From NCBI GenBank assembly GCA_963677355.2, contig CAXXXQ010000002.1, positions 310,001-374,000 of the forward strand: 64,000 nt of DNA. Reading direction: 5' to 3'. The position numbers and the translations under genes were made by a program. Source of the DNA: Thiomicrorhabdus sp963677355. GTDB taxonomy: Bacteria > Pseudomonadota > Gammaproteobacteria > Thiomicrospirales > Thiomicrospiraceae. The notes beneath the pieces were generated by a model. That model was not told where the DNA came from and made no database searches. It was given only the letters and a program-made list of their open reading frames with translations. Below are positions 17,703-26,875 of the stretch, one piece after another. Every line of letters begins with the position of its first letter. The stretch's first letter is position 1.

Positions 17703-18890
17703 TTAACGTTGTATGAATTCGATTTTTTGCAGGCTTAGTTGCAGACTGGCTTGTCCGTTCAGCAATTGTTTGAGCTGTTGGCCGACTAGAGCCTTGCGCC
17801 ATCCGCTAACGACATCGTTGTCTGGGGTGCGGATGAAATCCAGTAATTGTGTTTTATTAATAATATGGCTGGCGACCAGATTATGATCCAGCGCGATCTG
17901 ATGAATATAGCTAGTTAAGTAGTTCAGTAAGACTTCTTCCTGAACCGTTGCTTTAGGCGCCTTGGCTTGCGGTTTAGGCAAGCTTTCAATATCGCTATTA
18001 AATACTTCATCAATCAGGGCGATCCAGATAGCACCAAACTCATTGACTGACGAGGATTTAATACCGGGCACTTTATAGAGAGCCTGAACCGTTTTTGGCG
18101 GACGTTTGGCAATATTCACAATAACGTCGTCGCTCATCACCCATTTTTTAGGCTGGTTGTGCTCGATAGCATAGTGTTCGCGCCAACAAGCCAGTGTATT
18201 CACAATGGCGATGCCTTTAGCGCGTAAGCCTTTAAGGTTCTTTATCCGGCTACCAGCCAGTCCGGGATCGACCTTATACAGCGATTCGTCCAGTAAGGAC
18301 TCACAATCTTCCACGACGGCTTGAAGTTGTTCTGCGCTCAATTCTTGCTGATATTTTTCATACAGCGGGGCCAAATAGCGGACATCGTCCAAGGCGTAGC
18401 GAATTTGTTCTTCCGTCAAAGGACGAGCGTGCCAATTGGTTCGAGTCTGGCTTTTATCCAGTTCGACATCAAGCTCGCTTTTGATCACTCTTGCAAAACC
18501 GGCCAAGTCGCCGTGCTGTTTGAAGATAGCCGCAATTTGCGTGTCGAAAATGGCCGCTGGCATACGGTTTTCGAGTTGATAGAGCACCTCAATATCCTGA
18601 CGTGCTGAATGGAACACCTTTGTTACATCCGGCGCTGCAAGTAATTCCACCAGAGCGTGTAAAGGTTGCTCGGAGGAGGCGGTCTTTTTAATCTCGATCG
18701 GATCGATAATGACCGCATTGCCTAAACAATCCTGAATTTGTACCAGACTCAATTCCGGAAAGTAGGTGTCGACACGCACAAATTCGGTATCAATCGCAAT
18801 CCAACTGATCCGGGAATTTGCTAGAATCTGTTGGCAGTAATCCGCAAGCTGTGCCTGATCGGTAATGAATTGATAAGCTTGTGTTGTCAT
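17703..18890 (-). CDS. rnd: Ribonuclease D
   Basis: 395 residues: a DEDD exonuclease domain (about 1-180; DTEFVR with the first Asp/Glu pair, VFHSARQDIEVL, and YALDDVRYLAPLY) and an HRDC domain (about 215-295; GIAIVNTLACWREHYA). It trims the 3' ends of tRNA and other stable RNA. The length is near that of E. coli RNase D. It lies 56 bp upstream of the phosphofructokinase on the same strand and is divergent from mpl. Confidence 0.93.
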   Translation of the reverse strand: MTTQAYQFITDQAQLADYCQQILANSRISWIAIDTEFVRVDTYFPELSLVQIQDCLGNAVIIDPIEIKKTASSEQPLHALVELLAAPDVTKVFHSARQDIEVLYQLENRMPAAIFDTQIAAIFKQHGDLAGFARVIKSELDVELDKSQTRTNWHARPLTEEQIRYALDDVRYLAPLYEKYQQELSAEQLQAVVEDCESLLDESLYKVDPGLAGSRIKNLKGLRAKGIAIVNTLACWREHYAIEHNQPKKWVMSDDVIVNIAKRPPKTVQALYKVPGIKSSSVNEFGAIWIALIDEVFNSDIESLPKPQAKAPKATVQEEVLLNYLTSYIHQIALDHNLVASHIINKTQLLDFIRTPDNDVVSGWRKALVGQQLKQLLNGQASLQLSLQKIEFIQR

Positions 18891-18938
18891 ATGTTGTTAA
18901 GTTTAAGAGTTCGTCTCATTTAGAGCAAGGATAAATCA

Positions 18939-20321
18939 GTGAAAGCACAAAAAATTCATATTTTGGGAATTGCCGGAACCTTTATGGGTGGTATCGCACA
19001 GATAGCTAAAGCGATGGGCCATGAAGTCACCGGCGCCGACAAAGCGATTTATCCACCGATGAGTACCCAGCTTGAGCAAGCCGGAATTGCGGTGCTTGAC
19101 GATGAAGCGACCGATTTTTTAAAACAGGCGCCGGACGATGTAGTGATCGGTAATGCGAAAAGCCGCGGTCATGCAGCGGTAGAAGCCACGCTGAATGCAC
19201 AACAGTCTTATACTTCCGGGCCGCAATGGTTGGCCGAACATATTCTGAGAGACCGTTGGGTGGTGGCGGTAGCCGGTACGCACGGTAAAACCTCGACGGC
19301 TTCGATGGTCGCTTGGATATTGGAATATGCCAAACTGAATCCCGGTTTTTTAATCGGTGGCGTGCCGGAAAATTTTGGGGTCTCCGCCCGCTTAGGAGAT
19401 TCGCCATTTTTTGTTGTTGAAGCAGATGAATATGACACCGCATTTTTCGACAAACGTTCCAAGTTTGTTCATTATCATCCAAGAACTTGCGTGCTGAATA
19501 ACCTGGAATTCGATCATGCGGATATTTTCGATTCGGTAAAAGACATCCAAAAACAGTTCCATCATCTGGTCAGAACGGTACCGGGCAACGGTTTGATAGT
19601 CATGCCTAACGATGAGAGCAACCTGGACGAAGTTCTTGATATGGGTTGCTGGACACCGGTTGAAAAGCAAGGCTCTTCGGGCGAATGGAGTTACAGCCTG
19701 TACAAAGAGGACGGCTCCGAGTTCGAGGTGCGTTATAAAGGCAGTTGTCTGGGGCGCGTCTCTTGGCCTTTGAACGGTTTACACAATGTGCGTAATGCAT
19801 TGAGTGCTATCGCCGCGGCGGTGCATTGTGGTGTTCCGGCGCGAATTGCGGTGGAGGGGTTATGTGAATTCAAAGGTATTCGCCGCCGCATGACTTTGAT
19901 TGGCGAGGTGGAGCAGGGGAGTAAACGAGGCATTAAAATCTACGATGATTTTGCTCATCATCCAACCGCCATAGAGACGACTTTGCAAGGCGCCAAACGT
20001 CGTATGCAAGCCAGCGGAGAAGCGGGGCGTCTGATTGCCGTTTTTGAGCCGCGTTCCAATACGATGCGTATGGGAATTCATAAAGAGACCTTACCGAGCG
20101 CTTTTCAAGTGGCAGACGAAGTCTATGCATTTATTGATGATGCCTGGAACTGGCAATTACCGATAGAATCCTTCGCTCAACCGGTTCATGTGCAGAACAG
20201 TTACGATGCGCTATTGAAGCTGTTGCAATCCGATTTACAGCCTAACGATACGGTTGTGATTATGAGTAACGGTAGTTTTGCCGGCTTGCATCAACGACTC
20301 TTTGATGTCTTGAACGGATAA
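18939..20321 (+). CDS. mpl: UDP-N-acetylmuramate:L-Ala-gamma-D-Glu-meso-DAP ligase
   Basis: 460 residues of the Mur ligase family, recycling-specific member. The N-terminal Rossmann motif HILGIAGTFMGGIA, the ATP loop AVAGTHGKTSTASM, VVEADEYDTAFFDKRSKF and the C-terminal YDDFAHHPTAIETTL and FEPRSNTMRMG are diagnostic for Mpl over MurC. It attaches recycled murein tripeptide to UDP-MurNAc in the cytosol. The start is GTG with AAGGA seven bases upstream. It is divergent from rnd and followed by a tiny open frame. Confidence 0.96.
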   Translation: MKAQKIHILGIAGTFMGGIAQIAKAMGHEVTGADKAIYPPMSTQLEQAGIAVLDDEATDFLKQAPDDVVIGNAKSRGHAAVEATLNAQQSYTSGPQWLAEHILRDRWVVAVAGTHGKTSTASMVAWILEYAKLNPGFLIGGVPENFGVSARLGDSPFFVVEADEYDTAFFDKRSKFVHYHPRTCVLNNLEFDHADIFDSVKDIQKQFHHLVRTVPGNGLIVMPNDESNLDEVLDMGCWTPVEKQGSSGEWSYSLYKEDGSEFEVRYKGSCLGRVSWPLNGLHNVRNALSAIAAAVHCGVPARIAVEGLCEFKGIRRRMTLIGEVEQGSKRGIKIYDDFAHHPTAIETTLQGAKRRMQASGEAGRLIAVFEPRSNTMRMGIHKETLPSAFQVADEVYAFIDDAWNWQLPIESFAQPVHVQNSYDALLKLLQSDLQPNDTVVIMSNGSFAGLHQRLFDVLNG

Positions 20322-20328
20322 CGACTTG

Positions 20329-20412
20329 ATGAGTTGGGCTTTGCTGGAAATTGCGCTTCTGATAGTGCTGGTTGCATGGATTGTTTGGATGGTTAAGCCG
20401 CCAAAATCATAG
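20329..20412 (+). CDS. Candidate 27-residue single-helix membrane peptide
   Basis: ATG at 20329, 7 bp after the mpl stop, opens a 27-codon frame encoding a short polar start, about 18 hydrophobic residues with three tryptophans (LLIVLVAWIVWM core) and a positive tail KPPKS. The layout is that of a small N-out or N-in membrane peptide. The ribosome site is weak (GGAT). It could be co-translated with mpl. Not recognised; chance is possible. Confidence 0.45.
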   Translation: MSWALLEIALLIVLVAWIVWMVKPPKS

Positions 20413-20465
20413 TCGTCAATAGAAACGGCGCAGTTAGTTGGAGTGAAGCTTGGAAAGTTGCCTCT

Positions 20466-22532
20466 TTAGCTGTCGGTCAAATGTTCTAATAATTCAATCG
20501 GTTCGGGTTTGGAATAATACCAACCTTGACCGAAGACAAAATCCGAAGACTCTAAAGTCGAATTGATTTCCATCAGCTTATTAACGGTCGTTTCGTCTTC
20601 GATATATTCCAAAACCACGTCTAATCCTAGTTTGGTGCCTAATAAAATAATTGCTTCAATCAACGATTTTGACGTTTCCGAATCGTTAATGTTTTTAACC
20701 AGAGAACCGTCTACTTTCAAAATTTGGATTAAGCCTTCCTCTTTGAGGGTTTTGACTACCTCAAAATTGGTATAGCCGGTTCCGAAATCATCAACCGCCA
20801 CCCCGAAGTTTTCGCATTGCAACTGTTTCAAACTGTCCAATTCCGAAGTCAAAGAGTATTCGGTCAATTCCAGAATGATTTTCATGTCATATTGTCGAGC
20901 CTGTGAGATCAACTGTTGCAAGGTTTTGATAAGGCGCTCGGATTGCAGGGATTTAGGATTGATATTGATAAAAAGCGTATTCAGCTTTTTGGAAATCATC
21001 GGCAAATCTTCAATAATTCGATTGATGACGGCCAGATCCAGTTTGAGCGACAGATTGTAGTCGTTAATGATTTCAATGAAAGAGCCTGCCGGTATGATTT
21101 TATTGCCTTGGGTAATGCGAACCAGAGATTCGGCGCCAAAAAGGTGACCGCTACTGACATGGACAATCTGGTGGTAGTGCATTTGGAAACCTTGGTTTTC
21201 GATCGCTTGAATGACGTCTTCTTTCAAGTAGAGGTTTTGTTTGATCTCTTCGATAATCAAGTTGATTTCCCGGCCGAAGTCGACGCTGTTTACCACTTCG
21301 CCACTGGTATTAGGCAAGTTTTCCGTTTTGTTCTCCAATACTCGAATCGTCTCTTTTAGTTCATCAGGAGTCAGGTTTTGCAGATAGAGGGTATTGATAA
21401 AACCGATGTTGATAATCGGATCGGATATCGAGATGTGGTTTTGTTCGATATACACATTGGAGATTTCTCGAATGGTTTCGATAAAGTCGAATTGATGGCC
21501 TGTGTGCGCCTCGGAATAAATGTATAGGGTTTCATTGATCTCAAAGGCAAAAATCTTGTCGTGTGTATTGAGTTGAGTGGTTAGGTATTCTTTCAGGTGC
21601 TTGAAGACGGTGGTATTCAAGTACACGCCGTTAACGTAAGAAGCGTTGGTTGTGATACTGAACAGGCCACCGTGATAACCTTTTTCGGATAAAAATTTGA
21701 TGAGGATATCGTTTTTGTTTTCCTGCCAGTGGTGATTATGTTGTTCCAATAACATGATCAGCAGGGTTGTATCGCTGACCATGTGTTTGACCATTAATAA
21801 GGTCTGAATATATTCACCCAATTTGTAATATTTAATCGCCAGTTCGGCATTTTTATGGATGTTTTGATTGAGGCTTTCGATCTGCAATTGCTGCTTACGG
21901 TTTGCATAACTTTTGATTTTGAAAGCGGTGGTGGCGAGCGATTCGTCAAGCGCAGTTCTGTTGAAACTATTGATTAAACTGACATCGTTTTGCAGGTGAT
22001 CCTGAGTTCCCCATTTGTATATTTTAAGCAGATAATCTCTGAAGTGCTGTAAGTATTCCATTTGATGATGACCTTCCTCCGAGATAGGCTTAAGGTCGGC
22101 CAAAGTGTCTTCCAAGTTACCGAAAATATAGGCGTAACCGGTAGAGTTGCGGATTTTATGGAAAACTTCTTCAAGCTTGTCAAAACTCAGATTGATTTGG
22201 TGAGTGCGGATGCGGTCTCCGAGGTGGTGTTCTACGAAATCGAGCATTTGAAATAGTGAATTTTCATCTAGGCGAATTTTCCAGTGAATGGTGCCGATTC
22301 GGTAATACTCTTTGTAGACTTCTTCTGGTTTGAGTTCGAATAAGGCTTTGTATAGAAAGTGGGTTTGTGACTTGATAAGCCGTTCCATGAACTGGTGTGA
22401 AGAGATAAAACTGGCCATGTAATGGTCTTTCATAATGATGAGATAGAACTCTTCGAAAATATTTTCGATGGTTTTTAGATTCTGTTCACGCTGATCAGCG
22501 TTAATATGAGCGCTTATTTCTGTTGAAGACAT
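20466..22532 (-). CDS. Globin-coupled c-di-GMP phosphodiesterase (globin-EAL)
   Basis: 688 residues. The N-terminal sensor globin (about 15-160) has the proximal heme histidine in YRIGTIHWKI (His83). A middle region (about 170-410) ends like a decayed GGDEF domain (INIGFINTLYL..LTPDELKETIRVLEN). The C-terminal EAL domain (about 435-685) keeps the catalytic set: Glu in GAESLVR (ESL for EAL), Asn in ININPKS, Glu in ILELTE, DD in VDDFGTGY, Lys in LKVDGS, Glu in VLEYIE and Gln in FGQGWYYSKP. It is therefore probably an active, oxygen- or NO-responsive c-di-GMP phosphodiesterase. The start is the ATG after AGAGGA; a TTG 21 bases upstream extends the frame. Confidence 0.9.
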   Translation of the reverse strand: MSSTEISAHINADQREQNLKTIENIFEEFYLIIMKDHYMASFISSHQFMERLIKSQTHFLYKALFELKPEEVYKEYYRIGTIHWKIRLDENSLFQMLDFVEHHLGDRIRTHQINLSFDKLEEVFHKIRNSTGYAYIFGNLEDTLADLKPISEEGHHQMEYLQHFRDYLLKIYKWGTQDHLQNDVSLINSFNRTALDESLATTAFKIKSYANRKQQLQIESLNQNIHKNAELAIKYYKLGEYIQTLLMVKHMVSDTTLLIMLLEQHNHHWQENKNDILIKFLSEKGYHGGLFSITTNASYVNGVYLNTTVFKHLKEYLTTQLNTHDKIFAFEINETLYIYSEAHTGHQFDFIETIREISNVYIEQNHISISDPIINIGFINTLYLQNLTPDELKETIRVLENKTENLPNTSGEVVNSVDFGREINLIIEEIKQNLYLKEDVIQAIENQGFQMHYHQIVHVSSGHLFGAESLVRITQGNKIIPAGSFIEIINDYNLSLKLDLAVINRIIEDLPMISKKLNTLFININPKSLQSERLIKTLQQLISQARQYDMKIILELTEYSLTSELDSLKQLQCENFGVAVDDFGTGYTNFEVVKTLKEEGLIQILKVDGSLVKNINDSETSKSLIEAIILLGTKLGLDVVLEYIEDETTVNKLMEINSTLESSDFVFGQGWYYSKPEPIELLEHLTDS

Positions 22533-22759
22533 CGCATTATCCTCTAAGCTCAATAGGAAGGTTCTTTAATGTTAGTACGTAGTTTTATTTAAAGTCAATA
22601 GAAATATAGTGTTTTCACTTATCTATGGGGTAATAAAAAAATATTTAAATTTTATTAACTTAGCGTAATAATGTTGAAAGCATTTTTAGTGCCTTAGATT
22701 AGTTTTAATTTCGTATGGAGTAGCTTCTAGCGAAAAAAGCATACATAAGTATTACGGAA

Positions 22760-23299
22760 TCAGCGGCTTGTAAATTCGCTTAAAGTTAATGGGCGGTTGC
22801 TACGGTAGTAGGAGATGAGACAATCCGACCAAAGTTTGGCGCGATTGGGTAAACCGTTGCTCAGATAATTTTGTACTTGTTCATAGACGGCTTGTTTAAA
22901 ACTTTCTGATGGTTGATTATTCAAAGCTAGATTATCGGCACTGAAGTGAAATTGGAAACCCGCGGATCTTGAAAATATCCATTCCAAGGCTTGCGGTTTG
23001 ATCTCCACTTTTTCAAATTCGGCTTGGCGTTCAGGCGAGCGACCGTCAGGTTCATACCAATAGCCGAAGTCTTCCAGTAAACGCCGCTGCTTGCCGGCCA
23101 CACACCAGTGGGCAATTTCATGCAAGGCACTGGCAAAAAAGCCGTGTGCAAAAACGATTCGATGATGGGGGTGGTTTTCATCAGCAGGACGATAGACCGG
23201 TTCCTCTTCACAACAGATTAATTCGGTGTTGTGGATAGGGATGAACAGCTCGTTGAAGAGTTGAACCAGCGTTTCGGGTGAGTGTGTTGTCTCTTTCAT
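22760..23299 (-). CDS. epmC: Elongation factor P hydroxylase
   Basis: 179 residues matching the EpmC (YfcM) family that hydroxylates the beta-lysyl-modified lysine of EF-P. The iron-binding HEIAHWC motif follows VFAHGFFASAL, with YWYEPDGRSPERQ downstream, both hallmarks. The length equals the E. coli enzyme. It is separated from hemL by that gene's upstream terminator on the same strand. epmA, epmB and efp are not in this window. Confidence 0.9.
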   Translation of the reverse strand: MKETTHSPETLVQLFNELFIPIHNTELICCEEEPVYRPADENHPHHRIVFAHGFFASALHEIAHWCVAGKQRRLLEDFGYWYEPDGRSPERQAEFEKVEIKPQALEWIFSRSAGFQFHFSADNLALNNQPSESFKQAVYEQVQNYLSNGLPNRAKLWSDCLISYYRSNRPLTLSEFTSR

Positions 23300-23310
23300 C
23301 TTTTATAAAC

Positions 23311-23335
23311 AAAAATGCCAGCAGAGTGCTGGCAT
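23311..23335 (-). terminator. Terminator downstream of hemL
   Basis: On the minus strand the 9-bp stem ATGCCAGCA/TGCTGGCAT with a 3-base loop is followed by TTTTT. It lies 20 bp past the hemL stop and before epmC. Confidence 0.9.
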
Positions 23336-23354
23336 CTTAAAAAGTGTTAACAAA

Positions 23355-24638
23355 TTAAGCCAAGCAAGCCATCACTTTTCTGGCCGCTTCGATGGTTCTT
23401 TCGATATCTTCATCGGTATGTTGCGATGAGATAAATCCGGCTTCGAATGCGGAAGGTGCCAAATAAACGCCTTCATTCAACATGCCATGATAGAACTTAC
23501 GGAAACGATCCATATCACCTTGGCAGACCTGAGCGAAACGACTGACGTTTTTCTCTTCGGTGAAGAAGAAACCAAACATACCGCCTACCTGATTGGTTGT
23601 GAACGGAATATTGTTTTCATCTGCTGCCGCTTGCAGGCCGTTCATTAACTTGTCTGCTTTAGTCGTTAAGCTATCGAAAAACTCCGGTTCACTGATTAAC
23701 TGTAGGGTTTTTAGTCCTGCTGCCATTGCCAATGGGTTCCCCGATAAAGTTCCGGCTTGATAAACCGGGCCAAGCGGAGCGATATGTTCCATTACTTCGC
23801 GTTTACCACCAAAGGCTCCAACCGGCATGCCGCCACCGATAACTTTGCCGTAAGTGGTCAAATCCGGTTGAACGTTATAGACACCTTGTGCACCTTGTAA
23901 GCCGACACGGAATCCGCACATGACTTCATCAAAGATCAGCACTGAGCCGTGCTCATCACAGACTTCGCGAAGCGTTTCCAAAAAACCGGCTTCCGGAGGA
24001 ATACAGTTCATGTTACCGGCTACCGGCTCAACGATGATACAAGCGATTTGATCGCCGATTTCTGCGAATACTTTGCGAACTTCTTCCGAGTCGTTATGAG
24101 TCAGAGTAATGGTTTCTTCGGCAAGAGCTGCCGGAACGCCTGGTGAAGACGGAACGCCAAGAGTTAGAGCTCCGGACCCGGCTTTAACCAATAGAGAGTC
24201 CGAGTGACCATGGTAGCAACCTTCAAACTTAACGATCTTATCGCGTCCGGTGTAACCGCGAGCTAGACGAATTGCGGTCATGGTCGCTTCCGTTCCCGAG
24301 CTGACCATACGAACCATATCCATAGATGGAATCAAGTCACAAACTAGATCCGCCATGGTGGTTTCGATTTCGGTAGGGGCTCCGAAGCTCAGTCCTTTCT
24401 CTGCCTGTTTTTGAACAACCTCAATTACTTCCGGGTGCGCATGGCCTAAAATAGCCGGTCCCCATGAGCCGACATAATCGATGTATTGACGATCATCGAC
24501 ATCAGTCAGGTAGGCTCCTTTCGCTTCCTTGAAGAATACCGGGTCTCCTCCCACACCTTTGAAGGCACGAACCGGAGAGTTAACTCCACCTGGAATGTGT
24601 TTTTGGGCTGCTTCGAATAAAAGGTGCGACTTGCTCAT
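23355..24638 (-). CDS. hemL: Glutamate-1-semialdehyde 2,1-aminomutase
   Basis: 427 residues, the canonical length. A PLP-dependent class III aminotransferase that makes 5-aminolevulinate in the C5 heme pathway. The PLP lysine is Lys265 in TTYGKVIGGG; IFDEVMCGFRVG holds the cofactor Asp, and YVGSWGPAILGHAHP and GTEATMTAIRLARG are family signatures. The ATG has GGAG upstream (AAAAGGAATCTCC on the coding strand). It is monocistronic by its terminator. Confidence 0.98.
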   Translation of the reverse strand: MSKSHLLFEAAQKHIPGGVNSPVRAFKGVGGDPVFFKEAKGAYLTDVDDRQYIDYVGSWGPAILGHAHPEVIEVVQKQAEKGLSFGAPTEIETTMADLVCDLIPSMDMVRMVSSGTEATMTAIRLARGYTGRDKIVKFEGCYHGHSDSLLVKAGSGALTLGVPSSPGVPAALAEETITLTHNDSEEVRKVFAEIGDQIACIIVEPVAGNMNCIPPEAGFLETLREVCDEHGSVLIFDEVMCGFRVGLQGAQGVYNVQPDLTTYGKVIGGGMPVGAFGGKREVMEHIAPLGPVYQAGTLSGNPLAMAAGLKTLQLISEPEFFDSLTTKADKLMNGLQAAADENNIPFTTNQVGGMFGFFFTEEKNVSRFAQVCQGDMDRFRKFYHGMLNEGVYLAPSAFEAGFISSQHTDEDIERTIEAARKVMACLA

Positions 24639-24832
24639 GGAGATTCCTTTTGTATATTGCGATGACTCGAACGAGAGTTAAATAATCAGGGCGCTTATTA
24701 TAGCCTGATTTAGCGATAAAAATAAGTTGTCGAGGGAGGAAAATCAGCGGGTAGTGAACCGGAATGGGTGGGCAGGCTAGGGAAATAAATGTCGGTACGG
24801 TAATTGGCTAACCGTACCGATGATTTATGAAC

Positions 24833-25342
24833 TTATAGTTGCGGGCTCATTTGCTTAATACGTTCAGCCACCATTTCAAACTGAACTTCGCCGATCTGTT
24901 GATAGACGATTTTACCGTTAGGGGCGATTAGGAAACTGGTTGGTGTCAACAAGATATCACCAAACGCTTTAGCGATTTTGCCATCAGTATCCATGACGAA
25001 TGTAAATGGATATGGGTTGGCTTTAATGAATTTTTGAACTTGTTCGACCGGATCATAATCCATAGACACAGCCACCAGTTCAAAACGATCACCAAGCGAC
25101 TGTTTCATTTTAGCCAGTTCCGGCATCTCTTTGATACAACCCGGGCAAGAGGTCGCCCAAAAGTTGACCAGAATCGGTTTCATCGGTTTATTCAGTTGAA
25201 TGGTTTCGCCTTGTGCACTGGTGACCGTGACTTCAGGAGCCTGCCCCAAGCCGTCCGAGAAAACCGTTAGATAGAGGAGGGCACCAAGTAGAGCGACGAC
25301 AAATACACCAAAGACTTTGCTACCAATATTTTCCATTTTCAA
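24833..25342 (-). CDS. Membrane-anchored TlpA-like thiol-disulfide protein
   Basis: 169 residues with an N-terminal transmembrane anchor (about 9-28) and a periplasmic thioredoxin fold. The redox motif is SCPGC (Cys66, Cys69) in FWATSCPGCIKEMPEL, and the cis-proline region LLTPTSFLI follows. Such proteins act in cytochrome c maturation or copper-site reduction; this CPGC variant has no assigned partner. It lies downstream of rpiA, which is closed by a terminator between them. Confidence 0.85.
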   Translation of the reverse strand: MKMENIGSKVFGVFVVALLGALLYLTVFSDGLGQAPEVTVTSAQGETIQLNKPMKPILVNFWATSCPGCIKEMPELAKMKQSLGDRFELVAVSMDYDPVEQVQKFIKANPYPFTFVMDTDGKIAKAFGDILLTPTSFLIAPNGKIVYQQIGEVQFEMVAERIKQMSPQL

Positions 25343-25380
25343 TCTCTTTTTAATTCGATTTGATTTAGTTGAAATTCAAT

Positions 25381-25407
25381 AAAAAAGGGTCATTCGATAT
25401 GACCCTT
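25381..25407 (-). terminator. Terminator downstream of rpiA
   Basis: On the minus strand a 9-bp stem AAGGGTCAT/ATGACCCTT with a 5-base loop is followed by T6. Confidence 0.9.
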
Positions 25408-25446
25408 AATTTTAACCTAGATCAGGTTATTAATTTCTGAATGAAA

Positions 25447-26109
25447 TTATTCGGCAGTAATGGTTTCGACACCATTCGCGGTTCCGCATAAGAAAATATC
25501 CGCGTTACGTGCTGCAAACAGACCATTGGTGACCACACCAACAATGCTATTTAACTCGTTTTCCATCGCGACCGGATCAGTAATTTCCAAACCGTGAATG
25601 TCCAAAATAACGTTACCATTATCAGTCGTGAAGTCACGTAGTACCGGTTCGCCGCCAAAACGTTTAACAATTTCACGAGCGACATAGCTACGAGCCATTG
25701 GGATGACTTCAACCGGAAGCGGGAATTTGCCAAGTACGTCTACTTTTTTACTGTCATCGGCGATACAAACGAATTTGTCGGCTACCGCTAACACGATTTT
25801 TTCGCGCGTCAAAGCGCCGCCGCCGCCTTTGATGAGATTTAGTCCAGGATCAGCTTCATCCGCACCGTCGATATAGACGGACATTTCATCAACGCTGTTC
25901 AAGTCAAATACCGGAATGCCGTGGCCTTTTAGGCGTTCAGCGGTTGCTTCCGAGCTGGCAACGGTACCTTTGATCGTACCTTTGATTTTGGCCAACTCAT
26001 CAATAAAAAAGTTTGCGGTAGAACCGGTACCTACACCAATGATTGTGTCTGGAACCACATATTCAATCGCAGCTTGGGCAACTTTTTGTTTCAATTCATC
26101 TTGTGTCAT
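25447..26109 (-). CDS. rpiA: Ribose-5-phosphate isomerase A
   Basis: 220 residues, typical RpiA length. It interconverts ribose 5-phosphate and ribulose 5-phosphate, here serving the pentose phosphate pathway and Calvin cycle. Signatures: VGTGSTANFFIDEL, VASSEATAERLKGHGIP, YIDGADEADPGLNLIKGGGGALTREKI (active-site Asp, Lys and Glu; shown in part) and a C-terminal GLFAARNADIFLCG. The start is an ATG with GAGGT upstream. Confidence 0.97.
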   Translation of the reverse strand: MTQDELKQKVAQAAIEYVVPDTIIGVGTGSTANFFIDELAKIKGTIKGTVASSEATAERLKGHGIPVFDLNSVDEMSVYIDGADEADPGLNLIKGGGGALTREKIVLAVADKFVCIADDSKKVDVLGKFPLPVEVIPMARSYVAREIVKRFGGEPVLRDFTTDNGNVILDIHGLEITDPVAMENELNSIVGVVTNGLFAARNADIFLCGTANGVETITAE

Positions 26110-26216
26110 GAGTAGACCTCTTGTTTTTGTTATGGATTTTTAGCAATACGCAATTCTAATCAATTGTCCTAGAATTGTATAGAGCCGTTGATTGACTTAG
26201 TACAATAAAAGCACAA

Positions 26217-26257
26217 TAAAAAACCGGATAATCAAAGTGATTGATGCTATCCGGTTT
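26217..26257 (-). terminator. Terminator at the end of the copper gene set
   Basis: On the minus strand a 10-bp stem AAACCGGATA/TATCCGGTTT with a 17-base loop is followed by TTTTT. It ends the leftward run beginning at the TonB receptor. Confidence 0.85.
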
Positions 26258-26296
26258 GGTTCGCCGAGTTGACTTGAGAACTCGCTTAACTGACGG

Positions 26297-26809
26297 TTAT
26301 TTTAAAGTTGGAGATGGTGCTACCAAAGGTTTTTCATGGATCAGCTTCGGTGGCATTTCACCTTCTTTACGTGGATAAGTTTCAACCACCATACCCGATT
26401 GAGTCACGCAATAAAGGTCAGGGTACACATGAACGGTTTTGTAAACCATCGGTCTTAATTGACGTGTTTTCTGAGCTTTAGGCGTACCGATAGACATATA
26501 CATACCGCACATGGTCATACCGGGAACGACTTTATGCTGTGAAACCAGTTCACGGTCTTTGTCACTTAACTGTGAACGTAAATCCAACTCTTTGATATAG
26601 GCGTCACGTTTGGTTTGGTCTTTAAGGTGGTAGTAATCAACACATAACTTGAGTGTTGGCGTTTGTGCTAGTTCACCCTTGCGTTCAAGAACTCGTTTAC
26701 CGGCCTCTGTCGTAGCGTGCGACCCCGGATTCATGGCGAAAGCCGGAGACATGGCAAATGTAGCCGTTAATCCAAATAGAGCTGAAGCGATCAGTTTTTG
26801 TTTTTTCAT
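26297..26809 (-). CDS. Secreted protein with Met/Cys motif, linked to copper genes
   Basis: 170 residues with a clean signal peptide (cleavage near SPAFA-MN, residue 25). The mature part has three cysteines (56, 101, 134) and a dense MTMCGMYM motif at 98-105, preceded by His/Lys-rich helices. This pattern resembles copper(I)-binding Met/Cys sites. It is the last gene of a leftward set behind PCu(A)C, SCO and an OprC-like receptor, so a periplasmic role in copper transfer is a reasonable inference. I do not recognise a named family. Confidence 0.8.
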   Translation of the reverse strand: MKKQKLIASALFGLTATFAMSPAFAMNPGSHATTEAGKRVLERKGELAQTPTLKLCVDYYHLKDQTKRDAYIKELDLRSQLSDKDRELVSQHKVVPGMTMCGMYMSIGTPKAQKTRQLRPMVYKTVHVYPDLYCVTQSGMVVETYPRKEGEMPPKLIHEKPLVAPSPTLK

Positions 26810-26875
26810 AATCTAATTCTTTTATTAAATTTATAAAGTCAGCGCGGATTTTAACAGGAAATCGAATTCACCGTT

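Noticed and set aside
17647..17802. Upstream extension of phosphofructokinase
   Set aside because: It would overlap rnd by 100 bp and adds no family sequence; GTG at 17646 has a good ribosome site.
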